Shown here: positions 45,283 through 56,207 of the stretch, piece after piece
Numbering within the stretch: the stretch's first letter is position 1
How the letters are laid out: each line of letters starts with the position of its first letter
Program-made: the position numbers and the translations under genes
Notes under the pieces: generated by a model
Seen by the model: the letters and a program-made list of their open reading frames with translations, nothing else
Database searches by the model: none
Told to the model about the DNA's origin: nothing
Source of the DNA: Zingiber officinale
Lineage: Eukaryota > Streptophyta > Magnoliopsida > Zingiberales > Zingiberaceae
Direction of reading: 5' to 3'
NCBI RefSeq assembly: GCF_018446385.1
Contig: NC_056001.1
Location: 7,831,600 to 7,895,599 of the forward strand
Length of the DNA stretch: 64,000 nucleotides

Positions 45283-46422
45283 TGTTGGTGCGGTTAGCAC
45301 TAACGATTTAACCCAGGTTTTGATGAATGACAAATCAGGTTAAGTTAGTCTGTTGTTGTCTGACACTTTGATAAAGTGTGCAGGAGAAGTCCAGACAGGT
45401 CGACGGGCCGACCAGATGTCTGGCACGAAGTCCAGCTAGGTCGACGGGCTGACCGGATAGCTGGCGAGAAGTCCAAGCTGGTCGACGGGCTGACCGGACG
45501 CTTGGCGAGAAGTCCAGTTAGGTCGACGGGCTGACCGGATAGCTGGCGAGAAGCCCAGGCGGGTCGACGGGCTGACCGGAAGTCCAGACGGGTCGACGGG
45601 CTGACCGGACGTCTGGCAGGTAAGTGAGGTAAGTCACTGGAGGGGAGTGACTGCGAGGACGCGTTCCCGGGAAGGGAACATTAGGCGTCGATCCGGCTTA
45701 GATCCATTTCGGATATCTAAGTCGAGATCGTGACTAGATTCCGGTCTCGGAAAGACGGAATCTAAGTCATACTCTTGTTGTTAATTTTTATTACTTAGCG
45801 TATCTATAAAAATGTGCTTACAAAATCTGTGCTGCAGGGTTTTATTTTGCCTCGGACTAACCGCTGTTTGCGGTAGGAAGCAGTGAGGGTCCGGCGCCCG
45901 GGATGGTTACGGCGCCGGAGTCTTGGCGCTGGAAGGTATCCAGCGCCGAGGCAAGTTTTATCCCAGACGATGTTGACACTTGGAGCATGCTGGTTGGGAG
46001 TGTTACGTCACATTCGAGCGCCGGAAGGATCCAGCGCCGAGCATATAAAAGAAGCCCTGAGAGCTTCAACAAATCGTGTTCGAGAACTCGAGTTCAATCA
46101 CTCTGCGCTCAACGACGTTCACAAAGCTCCGACGACTCACTCCGGTTTTCTTTTAATTCATTATTTGTCGGTATAGCTTTGTTTTTCCTTCATTAGCAAT
46201 ATTTGTACGTAAATTGTAATTATCCGAATTGCTAGTGAATTGCCCAACGAAAGTACTCAAGGAGTACGGGCCTTCGAGTAGGAGTCGTCACAGGCTCCGA
46301 ACGAAGTAAAAATCAACCGTGTTCATCTCTTTACTTCCTTACTTTTCCACTGCGTTTTAACTCGAGATTTTCGAATCGATATTCACCCCCCCCCCCCCCC
46401 CATCGAATCTAACGGGCTTACA
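45283..46422 (+). repeat. Copia-E 5' LTR (1140 bp)
   Basis: TGTTGGTGCGG...GGGCTTACA. It contains a tandem array of about 50-bp units with GTCGACGGGCTGACCGG (45390-45625), GGCGCC-type palindromes (45893-46040), TATAAAA (46044-46050) and an unusual run of 16 C at about 46386-46401. The sequence after the LTR (AGGGGTATCCGGGCGG) is a badly degenerate primer-binding site. Confidence 0.9.
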
Positions 46423-46638
46423 AGGGGTATCCGGGCGGGGTTCCGCTCGATTTGGTGCAACCACCAAATGAGGGGGTATTTTTTTAAAACTGATATTATT
46501 ATCTTTTGGAAGATTTTTTTTGCATTTAAAATCTAAATTGGTGCAACACCAACTTAGAGTTTCTGTTTCTCCCGCACTGCTAATCCAAGACGAAGTCTTG
46601 GGATATTTTTCCAGTTAATTTCGTGTGTGTAGGTTATA

Positions 46639-48300
46639 ATGTCTCAACAAGAAGGCTTCAGCACAGTACGTCCTCCTCTATTCAACGGGGATGACTTTTC
46701 GTACTGGAAGAGGAGAATGGAGGTCTACATGAAGACAGACTACGACCAATGGATGAGCGTCACAAGGGCTTACAAAATTCCAGTAGACAACTCCGGGAAC
46801 ATACTAGACCCTGAAGACTGGACAAATGATGTGAAGAAAAAGGCATCAATTGAAAACAAAGCCATCAATACTCTACACTGTGGACTAACACGAGAAGAAC
46901 TGAACCGGGTTGGACCGCATCAAAACGCTAAGGAGCTTTGGGATAAACTGATCGAGCTGCACGAAGGAACAAGCGACGCGAAGGTAACAAAGAGAGATTT
47001 GCTGTTAAATAGAATTTTTAATATAAAAATGCAGGAAGGAGAAACGGCAAGTCAGCTCCACGCGAGGGTCAAAGATATCCTCAACGGTCTCCACGCGATA
47101 GGCCACCAAATGGAGAACCGAGACTTAATCAGGTACGCGTTAAATGCTTTTCCGCGAAACAATTTTGGGCATCAATCGTAGATGCCTACAAAATTTCAAA
47201 AAATTTATCTAAATTAAAATTGGACGAACTCTTTTGTGAATTAGAACTTCATGAGCAAACTAACGCCAGGGTCGAGAAAGGTGTAGCTTTATTTGCAGGT
47301 TCCTCTAAAGAAAAGAAGAACAAGCCCGAATCCGAAGAAGATTCCAATCAAGACTCTGAAGACGAAGAACACATGGTGAACCTGGTAAGGAAAATGTTCA
47401 CCAGGAAAAAGAGAAGCTTCAGCAAACAGGATCTTCAGAAGATCAGTTCGCCAGCCGACTCAAGAAATGTCACATGTTTCGAATGTAACAAAAAGGGGCA
47501 CTACAAGAACGAATGCCCAAGATTGAAACTTGACAAACCAAAGTCAACAAAGAAGAAAGCCCTCAAAGCAACATGGGACGATTCCTCCTCAGACGAATCG
47601 GAAGGAGAAAGGAAAAGCACCAAAGTCACCTCGCGCTGATGGCTCGCGAAGCTGAAACGGAGGAATCGGAAGACGGGTCCGAACCCGAATCGAGCCACGA
47701 GTCCGTACTCGTTTCCGAAGGTTCTAAAGAGGTATACCTAAACTTAAATCGTAAATTCTTTAGAATTATCTCGTGTTTGAATAAAAAAATTAGTTAAATT
47801 GGAAAATAAAAATAAATCGCTTCTTGAGGAAAATCAAAACCTCAAGGAACAATTAAAAAATTCGAATCCAACTCAAGATCGAACACTTGAGGAGGAGAAT
47901 TTATCATTAAAAAATGAACTTAATAAGTTAAAGGAAATGTTGGAAAAATTCACAACAAGATCTAAAAATTTAGATTTAATTCTAAATAACCAAAAGGCAT
48001 GCTATAATAAAACCGGACTTGGATATAAGTCAAACTCAAATAAAACCTTTAAATCATTATTAACCCAACACAAAGCAACTAAACAAGCTTGGGTCCCGAA
48101 AGCGTGCTTAACCACGCAAGTAGGACTTAATCAATTCTATATACCTAAAGAAAAATACATTTTATAAATAAACCAAACCAAAATCCAAAATACAAACCTA
48201 AATCAAATTCAAAATCTAAACAGTTTAAGAAACAACAAAATTATCACCAAGTTAACTATAACTATAAAAAGAATCGACACAAGCCTAAAATTAAAACTTA
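46639..48300 (+). pseudogene. Copia-E gag, several frameshifts
   Basis: Starts with ATG at 46639 (MSQQEGF) and follows the Copia-A gag: FNGDDFSYWKRRMEVY, AKELWDKLIELHEGT, GETASQLHARVKDIL, the knuckle CFECNKKGHYKNEC, an acidic region, a Lys-rich coil, GLGYKSNSN, WVPKAC. Compared with Copia-A the frame shifts near 47160, 47610 and 47790, mostly at short A or AAT runs, and again near 48165. Either several real indels or consensus errors in homopolymers would explain this. Confidence 0.85.
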
Positions 48301-48309
48301 AATTAATAG

Positions 48310-48830
48310 CTAAAAATTCAGGGGGAGGCTCCGGAATAGCTGGCACCTCTAGCTTACCCGACAGGGTAACCCAAAACTAACAAACCCGGCAGGGCAATTA
48401 GAATTAGAGACCAAGTTTAACTTGAATCATGGTATTGGTGAAATTTTTGGATGATAGTACGTTAGAGAAACTTGGGCATCGCATGTCTAGAAAGATATGG
48501 TTTCGATCTGGTGCATTTGGCCAAGTGGAACTGACCGAAGCTACCCTTAAACGAATCCTAACCAGTTAGACCAAGATTTAGTACTAAGTTCCGTGGATAG
48601 GACTATTCGGAAAACCTCGAAAGGTTGGTTACTTCTAATGATGCCCTTGTGACTCACCAAGCTTAGAAGTTTATCCGAAGAATGCCTATTTGTGGAAACC
48701 AAAGCTAAGTCTGAATCTAACACAAGTTAAACCAAAAGTCTGTAATCAAACCAATTTCATCTCACAAAATCATAGGATTCCCTGATTGATAATATAGTTC
48801 GGGTGAGATGAATAAGGCTTTAAAAATTAA
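48310..48830 (+). other. Conserved gag-pol spacer block (Copia-E copy) with a 46-codon open frame
   Basis: Begins GGGGGAGGCTCCGGAATAGC. It aligns by eye with 10400-10920 in Copia-C and with bases 1-76 of Copia-A. A small open frame, ATG 48429 to TAG 48569 (FLDDSTLEKLGHRMSRK within it), is also open in Copia-C over the shared part, though there the ATG is ACG. The function of the block is unknown; coding, RNA structure and intron are all possible. Confidence 0.6.
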
Positions 48831-49555
48831 TTTTAATTTTAACTTAAAAAATTAATTTCAAAATTTTAATTTTAATTTAAAAATTAATTTCAAAATTTTA
48901 ATTTTTAACTTAAAAATTAATTTTAATTTTAACTTAAAAAATTAATTTCAAAATTTTAATTTTAATTTAAAAATTAATTTCAAAATTTTAATTTTAACTT
49001 AAAAATTAATTTCAAAATTTTAACTTAAAAATTAATTTCAAAATTTTAACTTAAAAATTAATTTTAATTTTAACTTAAAAAATTAATTTCAAAATTTTAA
49101 TTTTAATTTCAAAATTTTAATTTTAACTTAAAAATTAATTTCAAAATTTTAACTTAAAAATTAATTTCAAAATTTTAACTTAAAAATTAATTTCAAAATT
49201 TTAACTTAAAAATTAATTTCAAAATTTTAATTTTAACTTAAAAATTAATTTCAAAATTTTAATTTTAACTTAAAAATTAATTTCAAAATTTTAACTTAAA
49301 AATTAATTTCAAAATTTTAATTTTAACTTAAAAATTAATTTCAAAATTTTAACTTAAAAATTAATTTCAAAATTTTAATTTTAACTTAAAAATTAATTTC
49401 AAAATTTTAATTTTAACTTAAAATTTAATTTCAAAATTTTAATTTTAAAAATTAATTTCAAAATTTTAATTTTAACTTAAAAATTAAATTTCAAAATTTT
49501 AATTTTAACTTAAAAATTAATTTCAAAATTTTAATTGTAACTTAAAAATTGATAA
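48815..49555. repeat. AT-rich tandem array in Copia-E
   Basis: About 25 units of TTAATTTCAAAATTTTAACTTAAAAA and shorter variants. Same position as the array of Copia-C but a different unit. Confidence 0.9.
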
Positions 49556-49587
49556 ACTAAGACTAACATAAAAATCCTACTTGTTGT

Positions 49588-52500
49588 AGGAAAGCAAGTG
49601 GATTTTGGACAGTGGTTGCTCCAAACATATGACTGGAGATCACACCAAGTTCACTCAATTAACCTACAAAAGCCTAGGAACAGTTGCCTTTGGAAACAAC
49701 GGTAAACTCAAGGTAATTGGTATAGGTAATATTGAATTAAAAATAGATTTCATAATTACAAATGTTCTACTTGTTGAAAATTTTAAATACAATCTTCTGA
49801 GCATAAGTCAATTATGTGACACTAGGTATAAGGTAAAATTTCTATCCACAGAATGTTTGATCAAACATCTAGATAATCCAACTATAAGCCTAAAAGGCTT
49901 TAGAAAAGATAATATCTATGCCATTAACTTAACCACTTCTTCAGTCAAGTGTTATTTAACACAAAAAGAAGAAACCTGGTTATGACATAGAAGAATGTCA
50001 CACACACATTTCAGAAACATAAGTAAATTAAATGGTCTAGTTAGAGGCTTACCAAAATTACCTAACTTAGATTTAACGATATGTAATGCTTGTCAACAAG
50101 GCAAACAAACAAAATCTACCCACAAACCAATTAATGAATCCCAAACCAACTCAGTCCTAGAACTTTTACACTTAGACCTATTTGACTCCCATGGAGTTAA
50201 ATCAATAAATGGAAGTCTATACTGTTTAGTTATAATAGATGACTATTCTAGGTTCACTTGGGTCAAATTCTTAAAAAATAAAGATGAAACCTTTGAAATT
50301 TTTACAAATTTCTGCAAACAAATTGAAAATGAAAAAGGCATAAAAATTAAAAGAATCAGAAGTGATAATGGAGGAGAATTTAAAAATCATAATTTTGATA
50401 AATTTTGCCTTGAAAATGGCTACCATCATGAATTTTCTTGCCCTAAAACTCCCCAACAAAATGGAATTGTAGAAAGGAAAAATAGAACTTTACTTGAAGC
50501 ATCTAGAACTATGCTAAACGAATACAACTTACCTAAATATTTTTGGGCAGAAGCTGTTAGTACAGCCTGCTATGTACAAAACCGAACAACACTAAACAAA
50601 AAACACAATAAAACATTTTTTGAAATATTTTACAACAAACAACCTAATATAAAACACTTTAAGGTATTTGGTTGCCCAGCCTTTTTCCTAAATACTAGAG
50701 AACACTTAGGCATATTCACTTCCAAAATAGAAAATGGAATTTTTCTAGGGTACTCTCTGAATAGCAGAGGCTACAGAATTTATAATAAAGTTACCTTAAG
50801 AATTGAGGAAACCACCAATGTAAAATTCAAAGAATCCAATCAAAACCTAGAACAAGCCCAACCCCAACCAGTTGACCCTGTTCATGAACATATCATTTCT
50901 GAAGGAACAAACCAAACCCAAAATCATGAAGAAGAAGAACAACTACAAGAAAGTCAACCTTCTAGAACCATAAGAGTCAACCCAAACCATCCTACTGATC
51001 AAATAATTGGTGACCCAGACCTTAGGGTCCAAACTAGGTCATCTTTCAGAAACCTAAGTCAAATCTCGTTAATCTCAAATATTGAACCCAAAACTGTAGC
51101 TGAATCCCTACTTGACCCAGACTGGGTCATAGCTATGCAAGAAGAATTAGCTCAATTTGAGCGCAATGAAGTTTGGGACCTAGTACCTCCACCTAACGAT
51201 AAGAAAATAATAGAAACCAAATGGGTATTTAGAAACAAGTTAAGTGAAACTGGAGAAATTACTAGAAACAAGGCCAGGTTAGTTGCCAAAGGGTTCAGTC
51301 AAGTTGAAGGACTTGACTATGATGAAACTTATGCCCCGGTAGCTAGACTAGAGTCCATTAGAATGTTACTAAGCTATGCAACCCATAAAGGATTCAAACT
51401 ATACCAAATGGATGTCAAGTCTGCCTTTCTTAATGGATTAATAAAAGAAGAAGTTTATGTAGGTCAGCCACCTGGTTTTGAAAGCCTAGAACACCCTGAT
51501 TATGTCTACAAATTAAAAAAGGCATTATATGGACTTAAACAGGCACTTAGGGCATGGTATGAAAGACTAACCTCTTACTTAATCTCTAAAGGGTTTAACC
51601 AAGGTCAAGTTGACCCAACACTATTTGTGAAATCAATAAAAGAAGATATTTTTATAGCTCAAATCTATGTAGATGATATCATCTTTGGTTCAACAAACTC
51701 AGAATTTTTAAACGAATTTACAAACCTAATGGAACACGAATTCGAAATGAGTCTGGTAGGAAAATTAACTTATTTTCTAGGGTTACAAGTCAAACAAACA
51801 AATGAAGGAAATTATATTTATCAACAAAAATATACTAAGGAGTTACTTAGAAAATTTGGAATGGAAAATACTAAAGAAATAAAAACACCTATGGCCGTAA
51901 ACACAATCCTAGATGATGATCCTAATGGAAAATCAAGACTTAAAACATTATCGGAGTGTAATAGGTAGTCTACTTTACTTAACTGCAAGTCGACCGACAT
52001 TTTATTTGCAGTTAGTATGTGTGCTCGATACCAAACTTGTGCTAAATCTCATTTGACTCAAGTCAAAAGAATCTTTAGATACCTCAAGGGAACAACAAAT
52101 GTAGGAATTTGGTATCCTAGGACCAACAACTTTGAATTAATAGGATATTCTGAATAAGATTATGCAGGATGCAAATTAGACCGAAAAAGCACAAGTGGTG
52201 GATGCCAACTACTTGGTCCATCCCTTGTCAGCTGGTTTAGTAGAAAGCAACACTGTGTTACACTATCTACAACTGAGTCAGAATATATAGCTATAGGCGA
52301 ATGTGTTGCACAGTTATTATGGATGATGCATACTCTAAAAGATTTCAACTTAAATATCACAAATGTAAAAGTATTAATTGACAATATAAGTTCAATTAAC
52401 TTAACCAAGAATCCTGTGCATCATTCAAGAACCAAACATATTGAAATTAGGCACCACTTCATCAGGGATCATGTTACTAAAGGTGATATTGAACTCAAGT

Positions 52501-52604
52501 ACATTGAGTCTAAATCAAATTTAGCTGACATTTTTACAAAACCACTCCCTGAAAGTGAATTTAGCAACTTACGACGACAATTAGGGATGTGCTCAATAGA
52601 CTAG
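49588..52604 (+). pseudogene. Copia-E pol (protease, integrase, RT, RNase H)
   Basis: Protease with LDSGCSKHMTGD (49605); the integrase zinc domain with [11 protein letters not shown]; the integrase core with [19 protein letters not shown] and [12 protein letters not shown] (the D, D, E residues); RT with [12 protein letters not shown] and the catalytic [10 protein letters not shown]; and RNase H with STTESEYIA and HIEIRHHFIRD, ending at 52604. It is broken by a TGA at 49983-49985 in the integrase zinc domain at a position normally Trp, by two opposing frameshifts near 51945 and 52000, and by a TAA at 52155-52157 in RNase H. A consensus 3' splice-like TTGTTGTAG precedes the protease at about 49580-49588. 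Confidence 0.9.
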
Positions 52605-53872
52605 GAAATTTCAAAAATACTCTCAAAAATAGTTTCATCAAATTATAGGTTAAACTTGTCTGTTTTCAAAACTTTCCATTTTTAGATTTTCAAAAACAGT
52701 TTTGGCCTTAGATTAGTTTTTGAATCCTTAGAAAGCATGTACCCATAGGATTAGCTTTGAGCATCTCACCAACACCTTAGGTTTACCTTGCTTGTGTTTG
52801 AAAAACATAGAAAGGGGTGAGATGCATAGGTCAACTGTCTGGACTTAAGATGCTTATATCAGTGCATCGGCATAAGTCTGGACGTTAAATACAACTCAGA
52901 TATTAATCAGATTAAGCTCATCAGTCAAGTCAAACACTGACTGCTTATAATCAACTTAATCTGACTAACCAAGTGAAAACTGCTATTTTCTGATAGTTAG
53001 TTAGTAACTGATTGGTTAGACAGCTATGTAAATTTGAGTATCAAATTCAGGAGGATTAACTAAAGTATTTTTTTTAAAATCTCTTTTGAAAATTCTACTC
53101 CAATTACTTTGAAAATCTTATATTAAAAATTCTTAGCAAATATTTTCAAAAGCTTTATCTTAGATATCAGGTTCAGGGGGAGAAATTAATTAAAAGTTTG
53201 GAAGTTTAAAAATCCCACCTAATTTTTAAAATTGATTTTCAATTAAAAATTATTACATTTAAATTTAGTCAGTTTTGTAACATATGCTTGAAAATTAAAC
53301 TTTCCAAACTTAGCAAATTTACTTTGACTAAAATTTTACTTACTTTTGAAAAATTAAAAATGTTGCTTTGTTTTGAAAATATCAAAATTGAAAACTAAAT
53401 TCAACTTAGTGTTTGAAAATTAGAATTTACCTTTTGAAAAGTAAATGTTACTTAAAATCTAATTTGAAAAACCTGATTTGAAAAATTTTACACTTTTGAA
53501 ATGTTAAACTTGATTAACTTTAAACTTATACTTTTCAAAATTCAACTTGACTCCCCCAAGGCAACTTGCCTATCTTTTAATTTGGGCTTAAAGATTACAC
53601 TTTTATCAGTATCTTTGAATCAAACGTAGATATTTTCCAAAATAAGCTGTTTCTTAAATTAATAACTTTCTACAGTAACTCCACACTATGCTTGTTTACT
53701 CTTGCTTCTTTTTTTTTTTGATGAATGCCAAAGGGGGAGAGTTAGGTGGTTAAGTTAGCTAAACCAGAATTGAAAATACAAACTAACTTAAAAACCCTTT
53801 AAATGCTTATTTTTTCTTGCATATGTTTTCACTAACTTAACCAGGTTGTCATTCCATCAAAAAGGGGGAGAT
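52605..53872 (+). other. Copia-E 3' noncoding region and polypurine tract
   Basis: AT-rich, no open frame of note. It includes GGCAAAGG...GGGGGAGAGTTAGG-type motifs and ends with AAAAAGGGGGAGA (53859-53871), the polypurine tract. Confidence 0.75.
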
Positions 53873-54981
53873 TGTTGGTGCGGTTAGCACTAACGATTTA
53901 ACCCAGGTTTTGATGAATGACAAATCAGGTTAAGTTAGTCTGTTGTTGTCTGACACTTTGATAAAGTGTGCAGGAGAAGTCAAGACAGGTCGACGGGCCG
54001 ACCAGATGTCCGCACGAAGTCGGCTAGGTCGACGGGTGCCGGATAGTGGCGAGAAGTCAAGCGGGTCGACGGTGGCCGGACACTTGAGAAGTCCGGCTAG
54101 GTCGGGGTGGCCGGATAGTGGCGAGAAGCCCAGCGGGTCGACGGGTGACCGGACGCTTGGCAAGAAGTCCGACGGCCCGTCATGGTCGCCTCGGCGGTAA
54201 GTGAGGTAAGTCACCGGAGGGGAGTGACGGACGCGTTCCCGGGAAGGGAACATTAGGCGTCGATCCGGCTTAGATCCATTTCGGATATCTAAGTCGAGAT
54301 CGTGACTAGATTCCGGTCTCGGAAAGACGGAATCTAAGTCATACTCTTGTTGTTAAACTTATAAAATGTGCTAACACTCTGTTTTGCAGGTTTTTATTTT
54401 ACCTCGGACTAACCTTGTTGTAGGAAGGAGTCGAGAAGGAGGTCCGGGCGCCGGAGGGATCCGGGCGCTCGGAGGTATCCAGCGCCCGGAGGCAAGTTTT
54501 ATCCAGCGCGGCGTTGACACTTGGAGCATGCTGGTTGGGAGTGTTACGTCACATTCCAGGCGCCCGGAAGGGATCCAGGCGCCCGGAGCAGCATATAAAA
54601 GAAGCCCCAGGCAGGAGCTTCAACAAATCTGTGTTCTGAGAACTCTGAGTTCAATCACTCTGCTACTCTGCGCTCCAACGACGTTCACAAAGCTCCGACG
54701 ACTCACTCCGGTTTTCTTTTAATTCATTATTTGTCGGTATAGCTTTGTTTTTCCTTCATTAGCAATATTTGTACGTAAATTGTAATTATCCGAATTTCTA
54801 GTTAATTGCCCAACGAAAGTACTCAAGGAGTACGTGCCTTCGAGTAGGAGTCGTCATAAGCTCCGAACGAAGTAAAAATCAACCGTGTTCATCTCTTTAC
54901 TTCCTTACTTTTCCGCTGCGTTTTAACTCGAGATTTTCGAATCGATATTCACCCCCCTCTATCGAATCTAACGGTCTTACA
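53873..54981 (+). repeat. Copia-E 3' LTR (1109 bp)
   Basis: Same ends and order as the 5' LTR, TATAAAA at 54594-54600. Compared with the 5' LTR it has many 1-5 base gaps in the tandem array (53985-54195), while the 5' LTR has gaps at 46030-46110. This is out of line with the similarity elsewhere. Confidence 0.9.
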
Positions 54982-55184
54982 GGGAGGAAGGCGTTCCTCC
55001 GCTCGGAAGACTTCGGAGAGAAGTTTACCGACAAGATATCCCTCACTTTCGAGGAGGCGATCAAGGCGGCGGTGGGCTATCTGAAGACCAAAGGCCACCT
55101 GCCTGCCGAGCTGACCATCCCCCCCGAGGACCTCGCGAGCGTGATGGACTCCATCCCCGACGCTCTTTTTGATTTTGATGTGTG

Positions 55185-56207
55185 AGGAGCGTTTTTATGA
55201 ACTTTTTTGTATTCCCTTCGTTCGGCCCAACTTATCTCTGTAATGACTTATTTGATTTACCTAATGAGTAATAGATGACCTTCTGCTCCTTTCACTTCTG
55301 TTTTAGCAAGGCATTTTTCCGTCGTCACGCCAAAATGTTCTTTATATCCTTTCCGCTCGGCACCACGCTTCTGTCCGACTCAATTCGATCGTCTTAATGA
55401 CATCTATCATGCGACCGCGCAGCTGCTAGGCTTTCGAACATAACCGCTCGACATTTACATGCTAATATCCCTAACTTCCACTGACCCACTTTTTCTTTGT
55501 GCCTTACCCCCAAAGGGTTTTTCCGTACATTTTTGATAAGCGAGCCGCTCAGTCGTATAACCAGGCTATCATTGATTGCATCATGTGACTGGCTATCCGC
55601 TCGGACGTTTATAGGCGCCGACTCGTCTCTCGATATTTATCGTCGGAGCTCGACGGTCTTCCGCTCGGACGTTTATAGACGCCGGCTCGTCTCTCGATAT
55701 TTAACGTCGGAGCTCAACGGTCTTCCGCTCGGGCGTTTATAGACGCCGGCTCGTCTCTCGATATTTAACGTCAGAGCTCGACGGTCTTCCGCTCGGACGT
55801 TTATAGACGCCGGCTCGTCTCTCGATATTTAACGTCGGAGCTCGACGGTCTTCCGCTCGGACGTTTATAGACGCCGGCTCGTCTCTCGATATTTAACGTC
55901 GGAGCTCGACGGTCTTCCGCTCGGACGTTTATAGACGCCGGCTCGTCTCTCGATATTTAACGTCGGAGCTCGACGGCCTTTACGGCTAACTTTAACTGAT
56001 TATATACGCCCTGCCGAGGGGCGAGGGGCCTTCGTTATCGAGCGCGCGGCTCGTATATTTATATGCCCCGGCCGAACGGCAAGGGGTCTTCACGCAGTAA
56101 GCCGTTCGGCGGAGAATGCTCAATGTGTTTTCATCTTTTTGCTTCCTGCATTACAAGTACATAGGCGACTAGCATATACACAAAAATGAATTACATTCGT
56201 GCACCTT
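55185..56207. other. Gypsy-2 region between antisense gene and pol
   Basis: Separates the convergent stops of the antisense gene (55184) and pol (56208). It contains the 64-bp tandem array and otherwise no gene; probably the hypervariable 3' region of the element. Confidence 0.7.
55595..55978. repeat. 64-bp tandem array (6 copies)
   Basis: Units start at 55595, 55659, 55723, 55787, 55851 and 55915, each beginning with a TCCGCTCGGACGTTTATAG-like sequence. The last copies are almost identical, and the first is more diverged. Confidence 0.92.

Larger units (their letters stand above)
45283..54981 (+). mobile_element. Copia-E, complete Ty1-copia element inside Gypsy-2
   Basis: 9.7-kb element with LTRs 45283-46422 and 53873-54981 and the target duplication GGGAG (45278-45282, 54982-54986). 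Order: LTR, leader, gag, conserved spacer, AT-rich array, pol (protease, integrase, RT, RNase H), 3' noncoding region, polypurine tract, LTR. The integrase-before-RT order makes it Ty1-copia. Gag and pol are broken, so it is not autonomous now. Same family as Copia-A. It is younger than Gypsy-2, which it splits. Confidence 0.94.
43333..55184 (+). pseudogene. Gypsy-2 antisense gene (Transposase_28-like), broken and split by Copia-E
   Basis: Starts at the ATG at 43333. Exon 1 ends at 44029 (GTAAG), intron 44030-44095, exon 2 to 44762, intron to about 44827, then exon 3 up to the Copia-E insertion after 45282. It resumes after the second GGGAG copy (54982-54986) and ends at 55184 with DALFDFDV. 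The N-terminal domain matches Gypsy-1 (FFRDQFLAGLRFPPHKF, VCNYFRNPLGQ, YFFYPKQAE, NKHWKEHFFYIRF). The middle is acidic with a basic RKRRRPE stretch. Exon 3 is a long coiled coil (residue pattern around 44834-45280). Stops at 43873-43875 and shortly after, plus a frameshift near 44600, show it is not functional. Role in the element unknown. Confidence 0.82.

Noticed and set aside
49605..52604. Integrated pararetrovirus
   Set aside because: Domain order protease-integrase-RT-RNase H, LTRs and a 5-bp target duplication show Ty1-copia; no movement or coat protein was seen.
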